Shown: piece after piece, positions 1 to 12,600 of the stretch
Numbering within the stretch: the first letter of the stretch is position 1
Layout of the letters: every line of letters begins with the position of its first letter
From: Siniperca chuatsi
Taxonomy: Eukaryota; Chordata; Actinopteri; Centrarchiformes; Sinipercidae
Length of the DNA stretch: 64,000 nt
Direction: 5' to 3'
NCBI RefSeq assembly: GCF_020085105.1
Contig: NC_058047.1
Coordinates: forward strand, 3,291,001-3,355,000
Position numbers and translations under genes: made by a program
The notes under the pieces: model-generated
What the model saw: only the letters and a program-made list of their open reading frames with translations
Told to the model about the DNA's origin: nothing
Database searches by the model: none

Positions 1-79
1 TAATTGACAGTCTTGTAAATCCATCGCCTGCTCTCAGTCTTTATATCAACTCAGATGCGAAAAATTTGTTTCATTTTCC

Positions 80-216
80 TCAAGAAATCCAATCTAGATC
101 ACTCTGAACTAAGCAATTACAGCCCCATTTCTAAGCTACCTTTCCTTGGTAAACTTTTAGAGAAAATAGTTTTAAATCAACTACTTGTTCATCTAAACAA
201 CAGCATTAAATGAGTT
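80..216 (+). pseudogene. LINE (L2-type) reverse transcriptase fragment
   Basis: Plus-strand translation gives LKKSNLDHSELSNYSPISKL followed by a segment with LGKLLEKIVLNQLL. This is the conserved N-terminal part of the reverse transcriptase domain of L2/Rex-like non-LTR elements (family pattern: SNYRPIS-L-F--K--EK----QL--HL). The frame ends at a TGA near 211-213, and no reverse transcriptase catalytic motif follows. The element is truncated here and may continue to the left of the window. Confidence 0.75.
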
Positions 217-1345
217 TGTCTTTTTTTGTTAAGTAAAGGCGGGATGAGTAGGATTTTGTCGGCTGCTGTTTATAAACACGATTCAGAGTTGGCCCCATGC
301 AGAGAGAGAGCGAGCAGCGATGCTAGAGCGCTAATGAAACGGAGTGAAAATTTTGGAAATCACAAACTTACACACTGTATCTTGTTGCTTACATCCTTAC
401 ACTAACAGAAATGTGAAAAGACAGTTTGTGGCTCTAGGGGGAGTTACGTGATGTAATTATCTCCATAATAATTAACAACAGTTTATCCATCTGACCAGTA
501 CTTCTTTGCAGCATCTCCAGCTACAGCCCGGGTTGCCAGATTTGTACAGACATAATGGTGCCAATCCTGGACACGTCACTATGATGACAAGATTTCAGGA
601 AGCTGCAGAGATTGTGCCTAGCTGTTCAACAACAAGTAGTTCTAGCACGTAACTGCCCTGTATAGGACAAATAGTCAGTTTTACTTTTATATTTCGGATT
701 ATACAAACAGGATACGTGTTAATCAGTCAGATTTATAGATGTTGGTTGGCCTTTTTTTTTTTTTTTTTTTTTTTGGAGAGAGCTAGGCTAGCTTCTCCCC
801 CCCCCCCCCCTTGCCTCCAGTCTTTATGCTAAACTAAGCTAACTATATCCCAAATCCAGCTCTGCACTTAAGGCACAGACATGAGATTGATATTAATCTT
901 CTCATTTCACTGTAGCAAAGAAAGTAAAGAAGCATATTTCTTAAAATGTTGAACTATCCTTTTAAAGTTGCTGACATTGTTAATTTCTTGATCTTTTTAT
1001 TTATGGTAAGCAGCTCAGGTTGCTCCTTTTTTAGATTGTAAGAAACTCTGACAGTTATCCACTATATAAGAATATGAGCCACAATCTTTAGTTAATTTTC
1101 AGCTTTCTGTGTTCTTGGATGTGAATAATTTACTACAGCCACAACAAGTAGACTTTACACCAGCAACCCTTTTTTATATCTGTATTCATATCAGTATACA
1201 TCAAACAACTACATCAACACTGCTCATTCCCCTTTGAAGACATTAAAAGTCAAACATTAGCTTTAGCTTGCACAGGTGCTACGTGATATTGTCTGTCACA
1301 TTTTTAATTTAATCTTTCTTAATGGAAAGCAGGTCAGTTTGTTCC

Positions 1346-1376
<31 letters not shown>

Positions 1377-1669
1377 TTCTTGTAACTTAGACAATCATCA
1401 TCCGGTATCAAAGCTCTGCCTGCTCAAAATCTTTCAGCCTTTTTGGATATCAACAGTTAACCACGGACACAGTACAAAGGCTTTAGACCATTGGGTGCTG
1501 TTACACATTTAGGTCATTATATTGATACTGGGTTTATAATTTAACTGTCTGCCTTGATTGCCCCATACACTCTGTATCCCAGCCAAGAAAACATCATAGG
1601 CAGGTTCACAAACATAATGATAAGCTAAGATGCAAGAAATAAGGGGTCAATGATAAATCTGAGGGACAG

Positions 1670-1990
1670 TGTTGTAAAGTAACTACGTATATTAAGTCAA
1701 GTACTGTGCTTAAATACAATTACTTTTTACTCCACTGCATTTATTTGTCAGCTTTAGATACTAGTTTCTTTGCAGATTCAGATTATTAATACAAAATATA
1801 ATCATCAAATAAATTATGATGTATTATTATAGATTAAGCTACCCAGCAGTATATAAAATAGTTAACATTAGCACCACATTTACCAGCTGCAACATTAAAG
1901 TGATGCTTCCATCACAGTTGCATTGCTTAATGCATAAATAATTAGAATTCAATAATGTAAAATTTATTATTATGGGAATGGGTAATTCTG
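1670..1990. repeat. Dispersed 'GTACTT' repeat (family C), degenerate copy
   Basis: AT-rich stretch sharing ordered blocks with copies at 39685-40455, 45902-46500, 50070-50660 and 51530-51830: an aagtac-type lead, TTTTTACTCCACTGCATTTA, a TGCAGATT block, 'ctacccagcagtatataaaa' and a 'gctgcaacattaaagtgatg' block. Other copies have [22 protein letters not shown] ends. It looks like an old non-autonomous element common in fish. Confidence 0.6.
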
Positions 1991-2029
1991 TAAAATGAGT
2001 ATTGCAGCTGTTATTTCAGTGTGTCAGAC

Positions 2030-2215
2030 ACACATTTAATCAACATTTAGGTAAATTTAAGTATCAGATTGGACTCCCAACCCAAAGATTGAAGCAGAAA
2101 ATCTTCACATTTAAGAAGCTAACAACTGGATATTTGGGGTATTGTTGCTTGAAAAAGGACTTAATCAATTATCAAAACATTTGTAGACTAAACGTTGCAG
2201 CCCTAGTCTTGACAA
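2030..2215. repeat. Dispersed 'GATTAATCG' repeat (family A) fragment
   Basis: Shares CCCAACCCAAAGAT, CTTCACATTTAAGAAGCTA and TTGAAAAAGGACTTAATCAA-like blocks with copies at 4890-5185, 5985-6400, 17714-18045, 25600-25865 and 60375-60615. Full copies end in CGACTAATTGTTTCAGC-like sequence. It is non-coding. Confidence 0.6.
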
Positions 2216-2249
2216 ATATTGGAGCCTCAGCTGTACGTGTTAAGTGCTA

Positions 2250-2400
2250 ATTTGCTAATTTTAGCATGCCAACATGTTAAAATAAGATGGTGAACATGGT
2301 AAACATTATACCTGCTAAACATCAGCATTGTCATTGTGAGTATCTTAACATGTGTACTGTATAAGTTACTCTTATATGCTGTAATTTAGTTTTTTGTTTA
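2250..2400 (+). repeat. Dispersed 'ATGCTAACATG' repeat (family D)
   Basis: Contains GGTGAACATGGTAAACATTA, CCTGCTAAACATCAGCATT and TTTTAGCATGCCAACATG. The reverse complement of the same blocks occurs at 27540-27715, so this is one family present twice in opposite orientation. Confidence 0.65.
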
Positions 2401-3164
2401 TAGCCTAGCGCTTCCATGAAGTTTGGAGGTGGTTTTAAAAACGGTCAATCATTGGTGCACAGGCTTTGAGATCCTGACTTTTAAGCCCATCAGACATAAA
2501 ATCTGTAAAATAAATGAAAATCTGTTAAAGAAATGACCTGTAATCACTCTCCTCACTGTGTAATTTTCTACTTACTTGCTGCTGGTTTTGCATTGCATAT
2601 GTTTCAAAAAGACAGTGCAGACAGGAGTAAATGAAAGAGCTTTATTAAATGGAAACTTGCACAGGATTTGTAATGCAGAGTAATAATACTGGACAGTTAG
2701 CATAGATACGGAGAGAAAACATGACTTGAGCCAAATCGCCTAATACACAATGGCTATAGGCCAAGAAGATGACCTTTGCATAGAAGTCCCTACCCAGCAA
2801 CTGTAGCGTAGAGAGAAAGAGGTTTGTGTCTGTGGGGACATTTAAAGGGAGCGCCAGATACACAATATTCATTTCTACATAAAGTTACCTTATCTTCAAT
2901 CTTAAGTCCATTATCATTCTTCTAGTATGTTCTTTCATCTATTAAAACAGGATCTACACCTGTTTGATAAATAAAAGAAGTTATATACAATGTGAAATTA
3001 GACAGGAGGATGATGGGAAGGTGAAAAAGCTACAGAAGAGGGGTGTTAATAGATATGAAGCCATGCAGTTGATTGAATTGAAGCTGCTTTTGGCAGATCC
3101 AGGACCAGTTGAGCCATATCTGTTGATCTGTTAAAGCCAGATGAGAACTGATCTGGTCATGTGG

Positions 3165-3261
3165 TTCAGATGTAGGGTTGGGTATTGTTTGAATTTTATC
3201 GATTTCAATTCTGCTTATCGATTCCGGTTCTTATCGATTCCCAGTTTCAATTTCAATGTGC

Positions 3262-3293
<32 letters not shown>

Positions 3294-3982
3294 TCAAATG
3301 TTAAGATAACTAAGACATCTTTATTCCTTAGAGCATTTACTTTGAATTTACTTATTTCAATGAAACAATAAAAATCAAAGTCTTTAACTGAACATTCATA
3401 AAGTAAAAACATACAATAAAAACGTTTGATCCACAGTCAGTACATAACATTTTCTTGTGGATGCTGTGGTATTTGCCACTCCTCAGTTTTCTCTTTGGTC
3501 ATCTTTCCTTTTACTGCAAAAGAGACTGGTGTGTCGCGGCTTGGTATCCCTGGCTCTGCTTGAGGAAACCGCAAAACATCAAACACTGAACATTCTTTCA
3601 AATCTACACCGCGCTGCCTTAAATGTTTGGTCAAATTTGATGTGCAACCTGACTTACAGCAAATTAGCTTCCCACATGCTTTGCACTTTGCCTTGCCATT
3701 GTCTTTTAATAAAGTGAAGCCACACTTTTTGAGCGTTTACCGCAGTCCACCTTTCACTACTGTTGTGACATTAGCCATGCATGCTCGTATCTAAACAAAT
3801 CGACATGCTGTTGCACTGATGCATGACGTAGACAGGTCCTGGCAGATAGCCATGTCTCTGCGATAATAAAGGGTTATCGCGTTTACGAACCGATGAGCAG
3901 AACCGAAATTAAAATTTTTTTAACGGGTACCCAGTTCTCGGCATTTTGGAGCCCGTTTTTTGTTCCCAACCCTATTCAGATG
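3165..3982 (-). mobile_element. hAT-type DNA transposon copy with intact 8-bp TSD
   Basis: The element proper (3173-3974) begins TAGGGTTGGGTATTG and ends ...GTTCCCAACCCTA, giving inverted termini of about 12 bp. It is flanked on both sides by the 8-bp direct duplication TTCAGATG (3165-3172 and 3975-3982). An 8-bp duplication and a BED zinc-finger remnant inside, read on the minus strand, are hallmarks of the hAT superfamily. At 802 bp it is an internally deleted, non-autonomous copy. The perfect duplication suggests a fairly recent insertion. Confidence 0.85.
3437..3778 (-). pseudogene. Remnant of hAT transposase N-terminus (BED finger)
   Basis: Read on the minus strand from ATG at 3778, the frame gives a short leader, an in-frame TAA, then KAKCKACGK...GCTSNLTKHLRQRG. 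The C-x2-C and the later S-N-L-x-x-H-L are the pattern of a BED-type zinc finger, which binds DNA at the N-terminus of hAT transposases. The frame closes at 3437 without any catalytic domain, so it cannot encode an active transposase. It lies wholly inside the TSD-flanked element 3165-3982. Confidence 0.7.
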
Positions 3983-4889
3983 TGAGGTGAGAAATCTGAG
4001 CTGGCAGGTAAAAGAGTGCTTTGCTAGTTTTCTGTGATAGCCCTTGTTTATCGCGCGTGTGTCCGACTGTGACAAACACACCTGAGCCCCTGTGCAGGTG
4101 ACATCCAGGGGGCGCTCTCCTCCTCCGCTCACTGTTCTCGTACCTCTTTAAAAGGTAGTATAGATATATGTAGAGCCCTTTTTGAAGAAGTATTAAAAGA
4201 CCTTCTCTGTGTGGTTTGGTTCGTCCAGTTTGTGCTCTCCCAGGTAGAGCAGGAACGTCTGTGACAGGAGCCCCCACCACCTGGGGGCAGAGTTCATGTG
4301 ATCACCCAAAAAAGACTTCAGTCTTGAAATCCCTTTTTAAACCCATTTCATGAGTAGTGGTCTGAGCCAAATGAGTGAATTCCTCATCCAGTTTATTAGT
4401 AGTTTTCCCTTAAAGGGCCACTATTCCAGTTATAGAGAAAGCAGTTTTCTTTTAACTTTGTAAAACACAAGAGTAATTATACTCTACAAAGCGCAACATC
4501 AAAAGGCACATACTTGATATTTCCTTTTTGCTACCTGTGCCCACTGCTCCCTTTTTTCATCCAGATATCAGTTGGTTTTTTTAATGCCATCCATCTGTGT
4601 AACCTGAGTATTCTTCTCCCTTATATCCTGTTTTTCTTTCTGAAGACCAAAACACAGTAAGAGTAAACTTGATGAGCTTCAAACTTAATTTCCAAAGGTG
4701 ACAAGAAGCAGCCAGGCCTAATCATGAGCTAAATCAGACCGCATCTTTGTAATCATTATTCTATTGGACAGCATTCATCTTTTTTGTTGTTGTTGTGGCA
4801 GTTGGCCAGCAGCACATTTATTATAATTAGCTGACATTCACTACATTAAGGGTCTACAACTACCAGAGCTACTCATCATGATTAGAACT

Positions 4890-5185
4890 GCTATTATTTT
4901 AATTAGCGATTAATTGACTGTTTGGTCCATAAAATGTCAGAAAATAGTGAAAAACGCCTGTTTAGTATTTCCTAAACCTCAAGGCAGCATCTTTAAATAG
5001 CTTGTTTTTCCGACAACTGTCCAAAACCCAAAAATGATCAATTTATGATCACAGAACAAAGAAAAGCAGCAAAGTCTCACAAGTTGAAACAGCTAATGTT
5101 TGCTACTTTTGCTTGTAAATTGACTTGAACTATTAATCTGTTATCAAAAAATTTCTTTCGACTAATTGATTCAGTTATCTGTCTC
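4890..5185. repeat. Dispersed 'GATTAATCG' repeat (family A)
   Basis: Runs from AGCGATTAATTGACTGTTTG through ATAAAATGTCAGAAAATAGT, CCAAAACCCAAA and AAAGAAAAGCAGCAAAG to TCGACTAATTGATTCAG. The near-palindromic termini built on ATTAATCG suggest a non-autonomous element. Confidence 0.65.
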
Positions 5186-5984
5186 TTGACTGTTCACCTC
5201 TCCTGTCTGTATTGTTTCCATGAAAACATCAGAAGAAACTCATCTCTATTTTGCTCATAATGTGTTTCAGCCTCAAGTCCATGATTGTTTTTATAGCTTA
5301 GTTTTGTGAGGATTTTTCTTTAGTCCATGAGATGCGTCTGTTTTTCCTCTGCTCTCCTCAACATGGTGCTATAAAATCTCACTTTTTATTGTGAAGGAAC
5401 ATGTTTTTGTTTCCAGTTATAAATGGATTGCATGTCGCTGCTGTAGAGAGCCTGTTTTTCTTCTGAGGCTGTCACTGCACAGCACCGGTGGCAGCAAGTG
5501 TCAGGCACCATTTGTGTTGCAGTGTATCGCTCTCTGGTGGACGGGAGGATTAGCTGCGCTTTGCTGCCACCTGCTGCCTCCTCTTCTTCTCCATCAGCCT
5601 GGAACAGCGAAAAAACAAGATTATTTTTATGTGAAGGGTTCGTGTGTGTGTGCTTTCATACAACTTGCTTGTCATCCCCTGCCTGTGTTTGGGGACATTT
5701 GTCAGTCTTCAGATAAGAAAATTATTATTTTAGGATTACATGATGTACAAGTGTTACATTCAGGTTTAAACCTGCAACAGGCAAGATGGGTAAATTTAGG
5801 TAAAATGTCTAATTTTCAAAATCTGAAGTCATCTTGGAGATGCCACAATTTGAAGTAGTGCTACTGTAATAAATACACTTAAATAATGAAAAATAACTAC
5901 TACGACTAAAAACAATTAAATATTCTGCCATATAAAGTATCTATATAAGATACATATACAAAATACTTAGGAATGGAAAAAATA

Positions 5985-6400
5985 GAGCTGAAACAATTAG
6001 TCGATTAACATAACTATGGCAACGGTAACTACATTGCCAAGCAAATGTGGCAGAAATTCACTGATTCCAGCTTCTCAAATGTGAATATTTTCTGGTATTT
6101 GTAGTCTTCTATGACAGTAAAGCTGACATATAGAACAAACGATTAATTAGAAAATTATTTAGTTGCTAATGATTATTTTCATTATTAAATCTGACTCTTT
6201 TTTATTTTATTTTTTTTATTTTTATTTAATCATTTTAGTTGATAAAATGTCAGAAAATAGCAAACAATCTACACAGGTTCCCAGAGCCCAAACTGACATC
6301 TTCACACAGCTTGTTTTGTCCAAAACCCAAAGATACTCAACTTAGGAAAATGTTAATTATCTGTTGGATCGACTAATCCCTGTAATAAGTAATATTAAAA
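5985..6400. repeat. Dispersed 'GATTAATCG' repeat (family A)
   Basis: Starts GAGCTGAAACAATTAGTCGA, contains GATAAAATGTCAGAAAATAG, CCCAGAGCCCAAACTGA and TCCAAAACCCAAAGATA, and ends near GATCGACTAATC. The start and middle may be two adjoining fragments in opposite orientation. It lies directly downstream of the plcg1 stop and may be part of its 3' UTR. Confidence 0.6.
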
Positions 6401-6498
6401 AACGTATAAATTAAAAATACATGGAATTTAAACAGATGTTTACAAAAATCAATTAATCCATACTTCTTTTCTAAATCTCTTTTCCTCAGTGTGATCAG

Positions 6499-6687
6499 TC
6501 ACCTGCGGTTTCGAGCCTCCACCAGCTCACTCAGCTGTTCCTGAGCCGCTCTGAGCTCCTCCAGACTCTGCTGGTAGCTGAGATCCCCTGAACCCGACCT
6601 TTCCAGGAGGGAAACCTGGTTTGACAGCTCACTGGTTCGATCCCGCAGCCGCTGGATGGACATGTACAAGTTCTCGTCATCTTCCTC
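6499..6687 (-). CDS. plcg1: plcg1 last exon: coiled-coil tail and stop
   Basis: Acceptor GCTGCAG, then 62 residues starting [20 protein letters not shown] and ending EARNRR before TGA (6501-6499). The heptad-like pattern of Leu, Val and Glu/Gln ([32 protein letters not shown]) predicts a coiled coil. The [10 protein letters not shown] segment aligns with the C-terminal YQQPFEDFR of mammalian PLCG1, which carries the regulatory Tyr1253. The tail differs from the mammalian one in its first half, where an acidic LY-containing start resembles gamma 2. Confidence 0.9.
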   Translation of the reverse strand, partial: EEDDENLYMSIQRLRDRTSELSNQVSLLERSGSGDLSYQQSLEELRAAQEQLSELVEARNRR

Positions 6688-9600
6688 CTGCAGCCACAGT
6701 GAGGATCGGAAAACAGCAAGGAAAGTGTAAGTTACAGCTTGTGAGAGGTTGAGCAAGGGCAGGGTTGCTTGATGATTCAGTTTTATCGTTTTTTAACTTT
6801 CAGTAGAGTTGGCCGACTCCTCCCAATGGTCAGGCCAGCACCTTGCATGGCAGCTGCTCGCTGCCATTGGTGTGTGAGAATGGGTAAATGAGGCAAAACT
6901 GTAAAGCTCTTTGGATAAAAGCGCAAATAGGATAAATGCAGCCATTTACGTTGTACAAATTAATGAATCCATGGAAATTGTAATTAGAAAATAACAAAAT
7001 GAGCTGGAAATAATAATAATGACAAGGTATTGATGACAATCTGTGAGTGACACCTTTGCATTGACGATCTCTATATGGACCAGAAGTGACGCCAACTCCA
7101 GCTCTTCACTGTAACTGTTTTTCAGAGAGACACTCCTGTAGCCTGACAACACAGAAGACATAACTCAATAAACACAAAGAATACAGACAAACTCAGAATA
7201 CAACTCAGCTCCAGCTTTGGTGTTGGCCTCCTCCCACAGAAGCTTTTTAAAATACTTAACCATGACATTGGCATTTAATATAATAAAAGGTTTTGCAGAT
7301 TCATCCAAAGTCAGTATCCGTTATTCTACAATCACCTGTTCGTAGCAGACGAACAGGGTAGGTTGCCTGTGCCAGGAAGTTAGGATCACTGAACATGTCC
7401 TCCTCGTAGACAGTAAAGCGCAGAAAGGAGAAGGTGGGGTTGTGGATGTCAAACACAAACTGCTTCTGCACCCACACAGGGTTCAGACCGTTATCAGCTG
7501 GGAGGGTCAGGGGAAAGAGACAGTTAGTACACTGCCAGTGAGCACTGGACTCCCAATACACATATTCCATCATGAATGTAAATCAAGGGTGTTGAGGCTT
7601 CACATCGTTGTGGCCACGAGGCAGCGGCTGTCTTACCTACAACGTCTGTCTTGCACTTGCAGCTGTCGTAATCAGCTCCACAGATCTCCACCTCCACAAA
7701 GGGACAGACGATGCTGCGGCCATTTTTAGGCAGATGACGAGCTCCCACCACCTGTCAAAACAAAATGCATCTCACTACTAGTTCAATGCAGGGTAAGTAG
7801 GGTTTTTTTTTTTTTTCGTTCTCTCTATGATCGACCTGACCTGTAACTGGATGGTGATTGGCTCCAGATGTAAGGTGTCCTTGTCAAAAGGGTCAAAGGC
7901 GTCGTCCCTCATGATGTCAGGCTGGGGAACGTAGCCGCTGCCACCTCCGAGCATGAACAAGGCCTGGTTCAGCTGCATGGGTTTATCTACACACACAGTC
8001 ACATTCATTCAATACGTATGTTTTTCACCACTAAGACCAAAACTAATGATGCGTTCAGGTGCTCCTTGTCACCTAGTAAAGTAGAAAATGTTAACGTTAA
8101 TTGTTACTCAGCCTTTTTGGGTTGTAACTACATAAAGCAATGTCTACTTGGGACTCCTCATCACATTGTTCATCATTAAGCCAAACAGTTATTCATTCTT
8201 AAGTGTTTTTATTTGAATAATCAGCTTGAAGAGGTAAAATGATCCTGTAGTACAAGCGTTTTTTTTTTGTTTTTTTTTATGTTGCTCATTGACCCTGCAG
8301 ATTTATCACTGAATTGGGATGCAGCATGTGATGATTAGGGTTAACTTGCTAATCAGAAGATCCACACCAGGGCTATTCAATTGGGCCAGACTTTATAAGC
8401 AGGAAATGTAGGTGGGCCAGACACTTTGAGCCTATTTAAAACCTTTTTTTTTAGTTTTTGGTAATGACAAATTTTAAACAAATTCAAATGAGTGTAATAA
8501 AAAAAATAGCAGGCGTTTGGATACGGCAGTCAAATAAACAAATACTTGCCAGTGCAGGCAGGGTTAAACTGACGGTTTTCATTGTCATTGATGTTTCAGC
8601 AGAGCACTTCCCTACTTGTGACTGTCGATAGCCAGATGTTTTGAAAAGCTATTAAGCGTGGTCGGAGCTCACATGAGAAAACATTGATTTGTGAAAGATA
8701 TGATTGGCGGTGCTGCTACATCCGTAAACATCCTGCCCGATCGGTACTGCGCATGTGGAACTCTCAACAGAGATGAGAAGGAAGCGAGATGGCTCACTCA
8801 TTAGCTACTTCCATGGCCTATATGTAGTTTACTTATTTTGTCATATCAGATTTATGTATGCTGGGCCATTTGGGGGTTGCTTCTGGGCCGGATGTGGCCT
8901 GCAGGCCGCCAATTGATTAGGCCTGATCTACACTCTGGAATTAACATCTTTAAGTTACTGCCACTGAACTAGTATTTGGCATCTTACTAATTTTAGCTGC
9001 AACTGTCAACACTTCTAATTACACATTCTAATATTGCATCTTGCACAAAGAAGCTGATTTGATGTTAATTATGAGAATTAGAAGAGAAGAAAACATGGTG
9101 TCATGGTTTTTTGTTCTGTTTATTTTTCCTCTTTTCTTTTAGTTTTATGCATTTGTGTCCAAGATAAGTAAAATAGAGTACCTGCTGAATCAACTTAACG
9201 TTTGCGTCTGGCTCTTTGTAAAAGCCTCTACACTATCTGTGTGAAAAGACTCAGGCTGTGCAGAGGAAAGTTGTGTACATGCTACACATAGTACTATGTA
9301 TATTCACACACTTACCTGGTGTCTGGAAATTGAGTGCGACCAGCTGGGAGCCACAGAGCCACATGGGCAGGGGGTCGTAGTTGGATGAGTCCAGCCGTTG
9401 TCCTCGGGGATAAATTCTGGAAAGCTGGCGGCGGTTGTACTGCAGGAAGCGTTTCCCTCTGCTACGTGTCGCAAACTTCTCTGCCTTTGTCTCTGGGAAG
9501 GAGGACATGTCCCGGTAACATGCCCTCTCCGTCCCGATCTCTGGAAGCGGCAGCAAATCAAAAAATGACACACAGAAACTGTTAAAAAAAAAAAAAATTA

Positions 9601-12600
9601 GGCAAGAGAAGAGAGAGCAGTTCCTAGTGATCCTTACTGTCCTCGTTGAAGGGGACAGGTCTGCAGTAGACCACGAGCTCAGACAGCTCCACTGCGATCT
9701 TCTTCCTCCTCTCCATTTGCTTCTCCTCCTGCATCTGTTACCATGGAGATAAGCCAGCCATACTGTTAAGTCAGAAGTGACAGTATAAAATTCCTTTCAA
9801 ATACTGGTTACTTTTGAGTAGGCAGCAACACGGTCACAAACTTTGTTAGAATTCAAATTTTTCCATTAATCTTTTTTTCTAATTTATAAGAAATTGAAGT
9901 TCAGATTAAAAAATTCAGATGGCTGCTGTAGTGTTGCCATCAGGACTTTACTCTAAAGATTTAGTTTGCGTCACTTTGGTCGTACTGACCCGTGCATCAG
10001 CGTTCTGTGTAGCCTCTCTGATCTTGCTGACCCAGCTGTTTAGGTCCTCCAGACTGTCGGCTGCCACATCCAGGGTCTGAACCGGGTGAGATGACAGCTG
10101 CTGGGAGTGGATCGTGCACACGTAGGGCCGTGAATTCTTCCCATCCTTATGCACCACTGGACAGACAGATGGAGCGAGGGATGATGGGAGGACAAGGTGA
10201 AGTGCCAGAGAGAGAGTTTTGTGTGAGAAGGCAGTTGCTTTTTGAGAATTGATAATTACATGTTTAGTCTTTAGGCAGTTTTCGATGAGGGTAACTCTAC
10301 TAATAGAGCTATTTTAAATAACAGGAAAATTAAACAAATGATTCAGTGTTTATTTTTTATTTTTTTCCAGTTTTTACTTATTTATTAAAAATTCCTGTGG
10401 CCCAAAATAAATCCATTAAATTAAAGTTAAACCTGGCCACTCAAGTCCCTTGAGTGTGAAACGTATCACCAAGTACGTTTTATGTGTTTAAGGTTTGGTT
10501 GGTTGGTTTAAGAATGGATTAATTATATGGAAAATTGCAGGGGCTAAATGTGAGTGGGTATTTATCCAGTTTGACATTTAATGTGGATATACTGTGTAGT
10601 TTACACAAAAATGCAGATAATGAAGTTTTGTTAATTAATTGTTTTCTTGAAATTGCTAGCTTGTAAGACAATTTCTAGACATTGATAGAGTGTGCCGTTT
10701 TTGGTAGGATTTCTGGGATAAATTGCATAATTGAAATTAGTCGACAGATTTGTCATTCAGTCACACTCAAAAAAACATGAAAATTGGCCTAAGAAAATCT
10801 GATCAGTCTCTCTCTAATCATCCCAGTTATCACCTGTTTGTTTATCAGACTCACCTACATGGCAGGTGGGTACATCAATGAAGCCCTTGAGGAATGTTCC
10901 AAGAGGACTGTTCTCTGTGGACTGAGACAACAGAATAATACCAAAAAAAATATTAATTGGAAAAGCAAGTTGATCATTTGACACTCTGCTCCATGTAAGA
11001 ATCAGAACTCACTGCTTCATCCAGCTCTCTGGTGGGGGAGCTGGGAACCTCCTCCACGTAGTTTGCAGGAAACCACAGCTGTTTCTTTCCACCATAGTCA
11101 CCTCGCCACCTGAAAACACACAGGTCCATGACAAGATGCTCTAGATGTGAAGGAGACACTGGCTTCACACTCACAGACTCACAGCCTTTGAGGCATGTTC
11201 CTGGTAAATCCGCAAGGGCTCTCTTGCAGACCTTTTGAGCCCTTTATGCACACTTTCCGTACGGGAATAACCCACAGTTTTTAGTGTTGTGACATTAAAC
11301 ACGGGGTTACCAGGGGAAGCCCAGAGGTGTTTAAAAAAATTCAATTAAATTAAAAAAGTAGCAACTACAAGAAAAAAAGAAGTTTACATGCAAGTGTATG
11401 ATGCTGTTTTGATTAAAAACGAGCACATTGACTATTTGAAAATTGCCTTACAGAGTGGACGAGAAGTAAGAGCCTGGAATACGTTCAAATCAGGCAGCCC
11501 GTCCCTTGCCCGTGAAGAAAGTAAAAAACGTAAAATAAAAAGGTACAATTGTCGCAAAGTGCTGTCCCATTATACCTTGCACTCAAGCACTTACCAGGTG
11601 AGTTAACTAAGTCTTGTGAGGGTTTAGGGTGGGGATTGGGCCTGTGCGGTGACACACAGGAAGTCACAGAGATTTACTCACCAGCCGCCCTCCTGCTTAT
11701 CCACGTTGAGGATGAGCGCCTGTTTGGGGAAACAGAGCTCGTCTTCCCTCTGAGCTCGATAGTCATACAGAGCTTTGACTGTACACTGAAACACACAGCC
11801 GCAAGGAACACCACCATCAGTCTTTCGTTAGCTGTCTGGCACAGTGTATTTTTAGATACAACCACTGGGGGTGCCAAAGTCAAAGATTAAAATCCTATAC
11901 ATAGTGGCTTTGAGTGTTTACATTTCCACACTTAAAATATTGCTAATATTTATTTCCTTTCCTTCAAACATCTTTCCTAATGTATTTTTTTGGTTTTTCC
12001 CTTCTTCCTTTAACCAATCTGACAGCATAAAAATCTGTCCAACTGGAGATACTGGCGAAACTAAATGCTCTTCTTGCATTAGTAATTTTACTATCAGTAA
12101 ATTAGTACATTGCACTGCCAGTACTTCTACATTTACATTACAAAGTTGAATGCAGATATTGACTGTGCTTGCAGTTATATATGATGATTATAGAAAAGTC
12201 TGTCCGTATTATCTGTAAGAGTAATTCAATCTGCTAAATCATTTAATGAATGATCTGATAATCATACACTGATTAAACTGGAGGTCCGTAGTACAAACAG
12301 TCTCACTTACCCGTGCTGTGGGCATCTTATTGGCTTCCACATAAAAATGAGGAGTGCGGACCTCATACAGCGCCCCATAGTCAAGCTCCTGACAAACAAC
12401 AAATAATGGTTACTTCTGTAGTTATTGCTGCTATTAAACTCTAAGGAGGATGACTTTTAAGGTGATACAACAGCAATCTTAAACATAACCAGGTATGATA
12501 TTTATATGGTGCAAGTAAGAATTACTGTTTACTGCTACATACATAACAGCTGACTGTTTTGAGCCACTGGTTTCCATTCTATTTATTTCACGATAGTATT

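Larger units (their letters stand above)
1..6498. other. Gene-free 3' flank of plcg1
   Basis: I see no conserved coding exon in this stretch on either strand. It holds an L2-like LINE fragment at the window edge, several AT-rich dispersed fish repeats, an 802-bp hAT element, poly-T and poly-C runs (about 752-774 and 797-810), and presumably the plcg1 3' UTR at its right end. A minus-strand AATAAA lies at 6201-6206, about 290 nt after the plcg1 stop, and another near 2645. The first lies inside a dispersed repeat, so I cannot say which is used. Confidence 0.7.
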
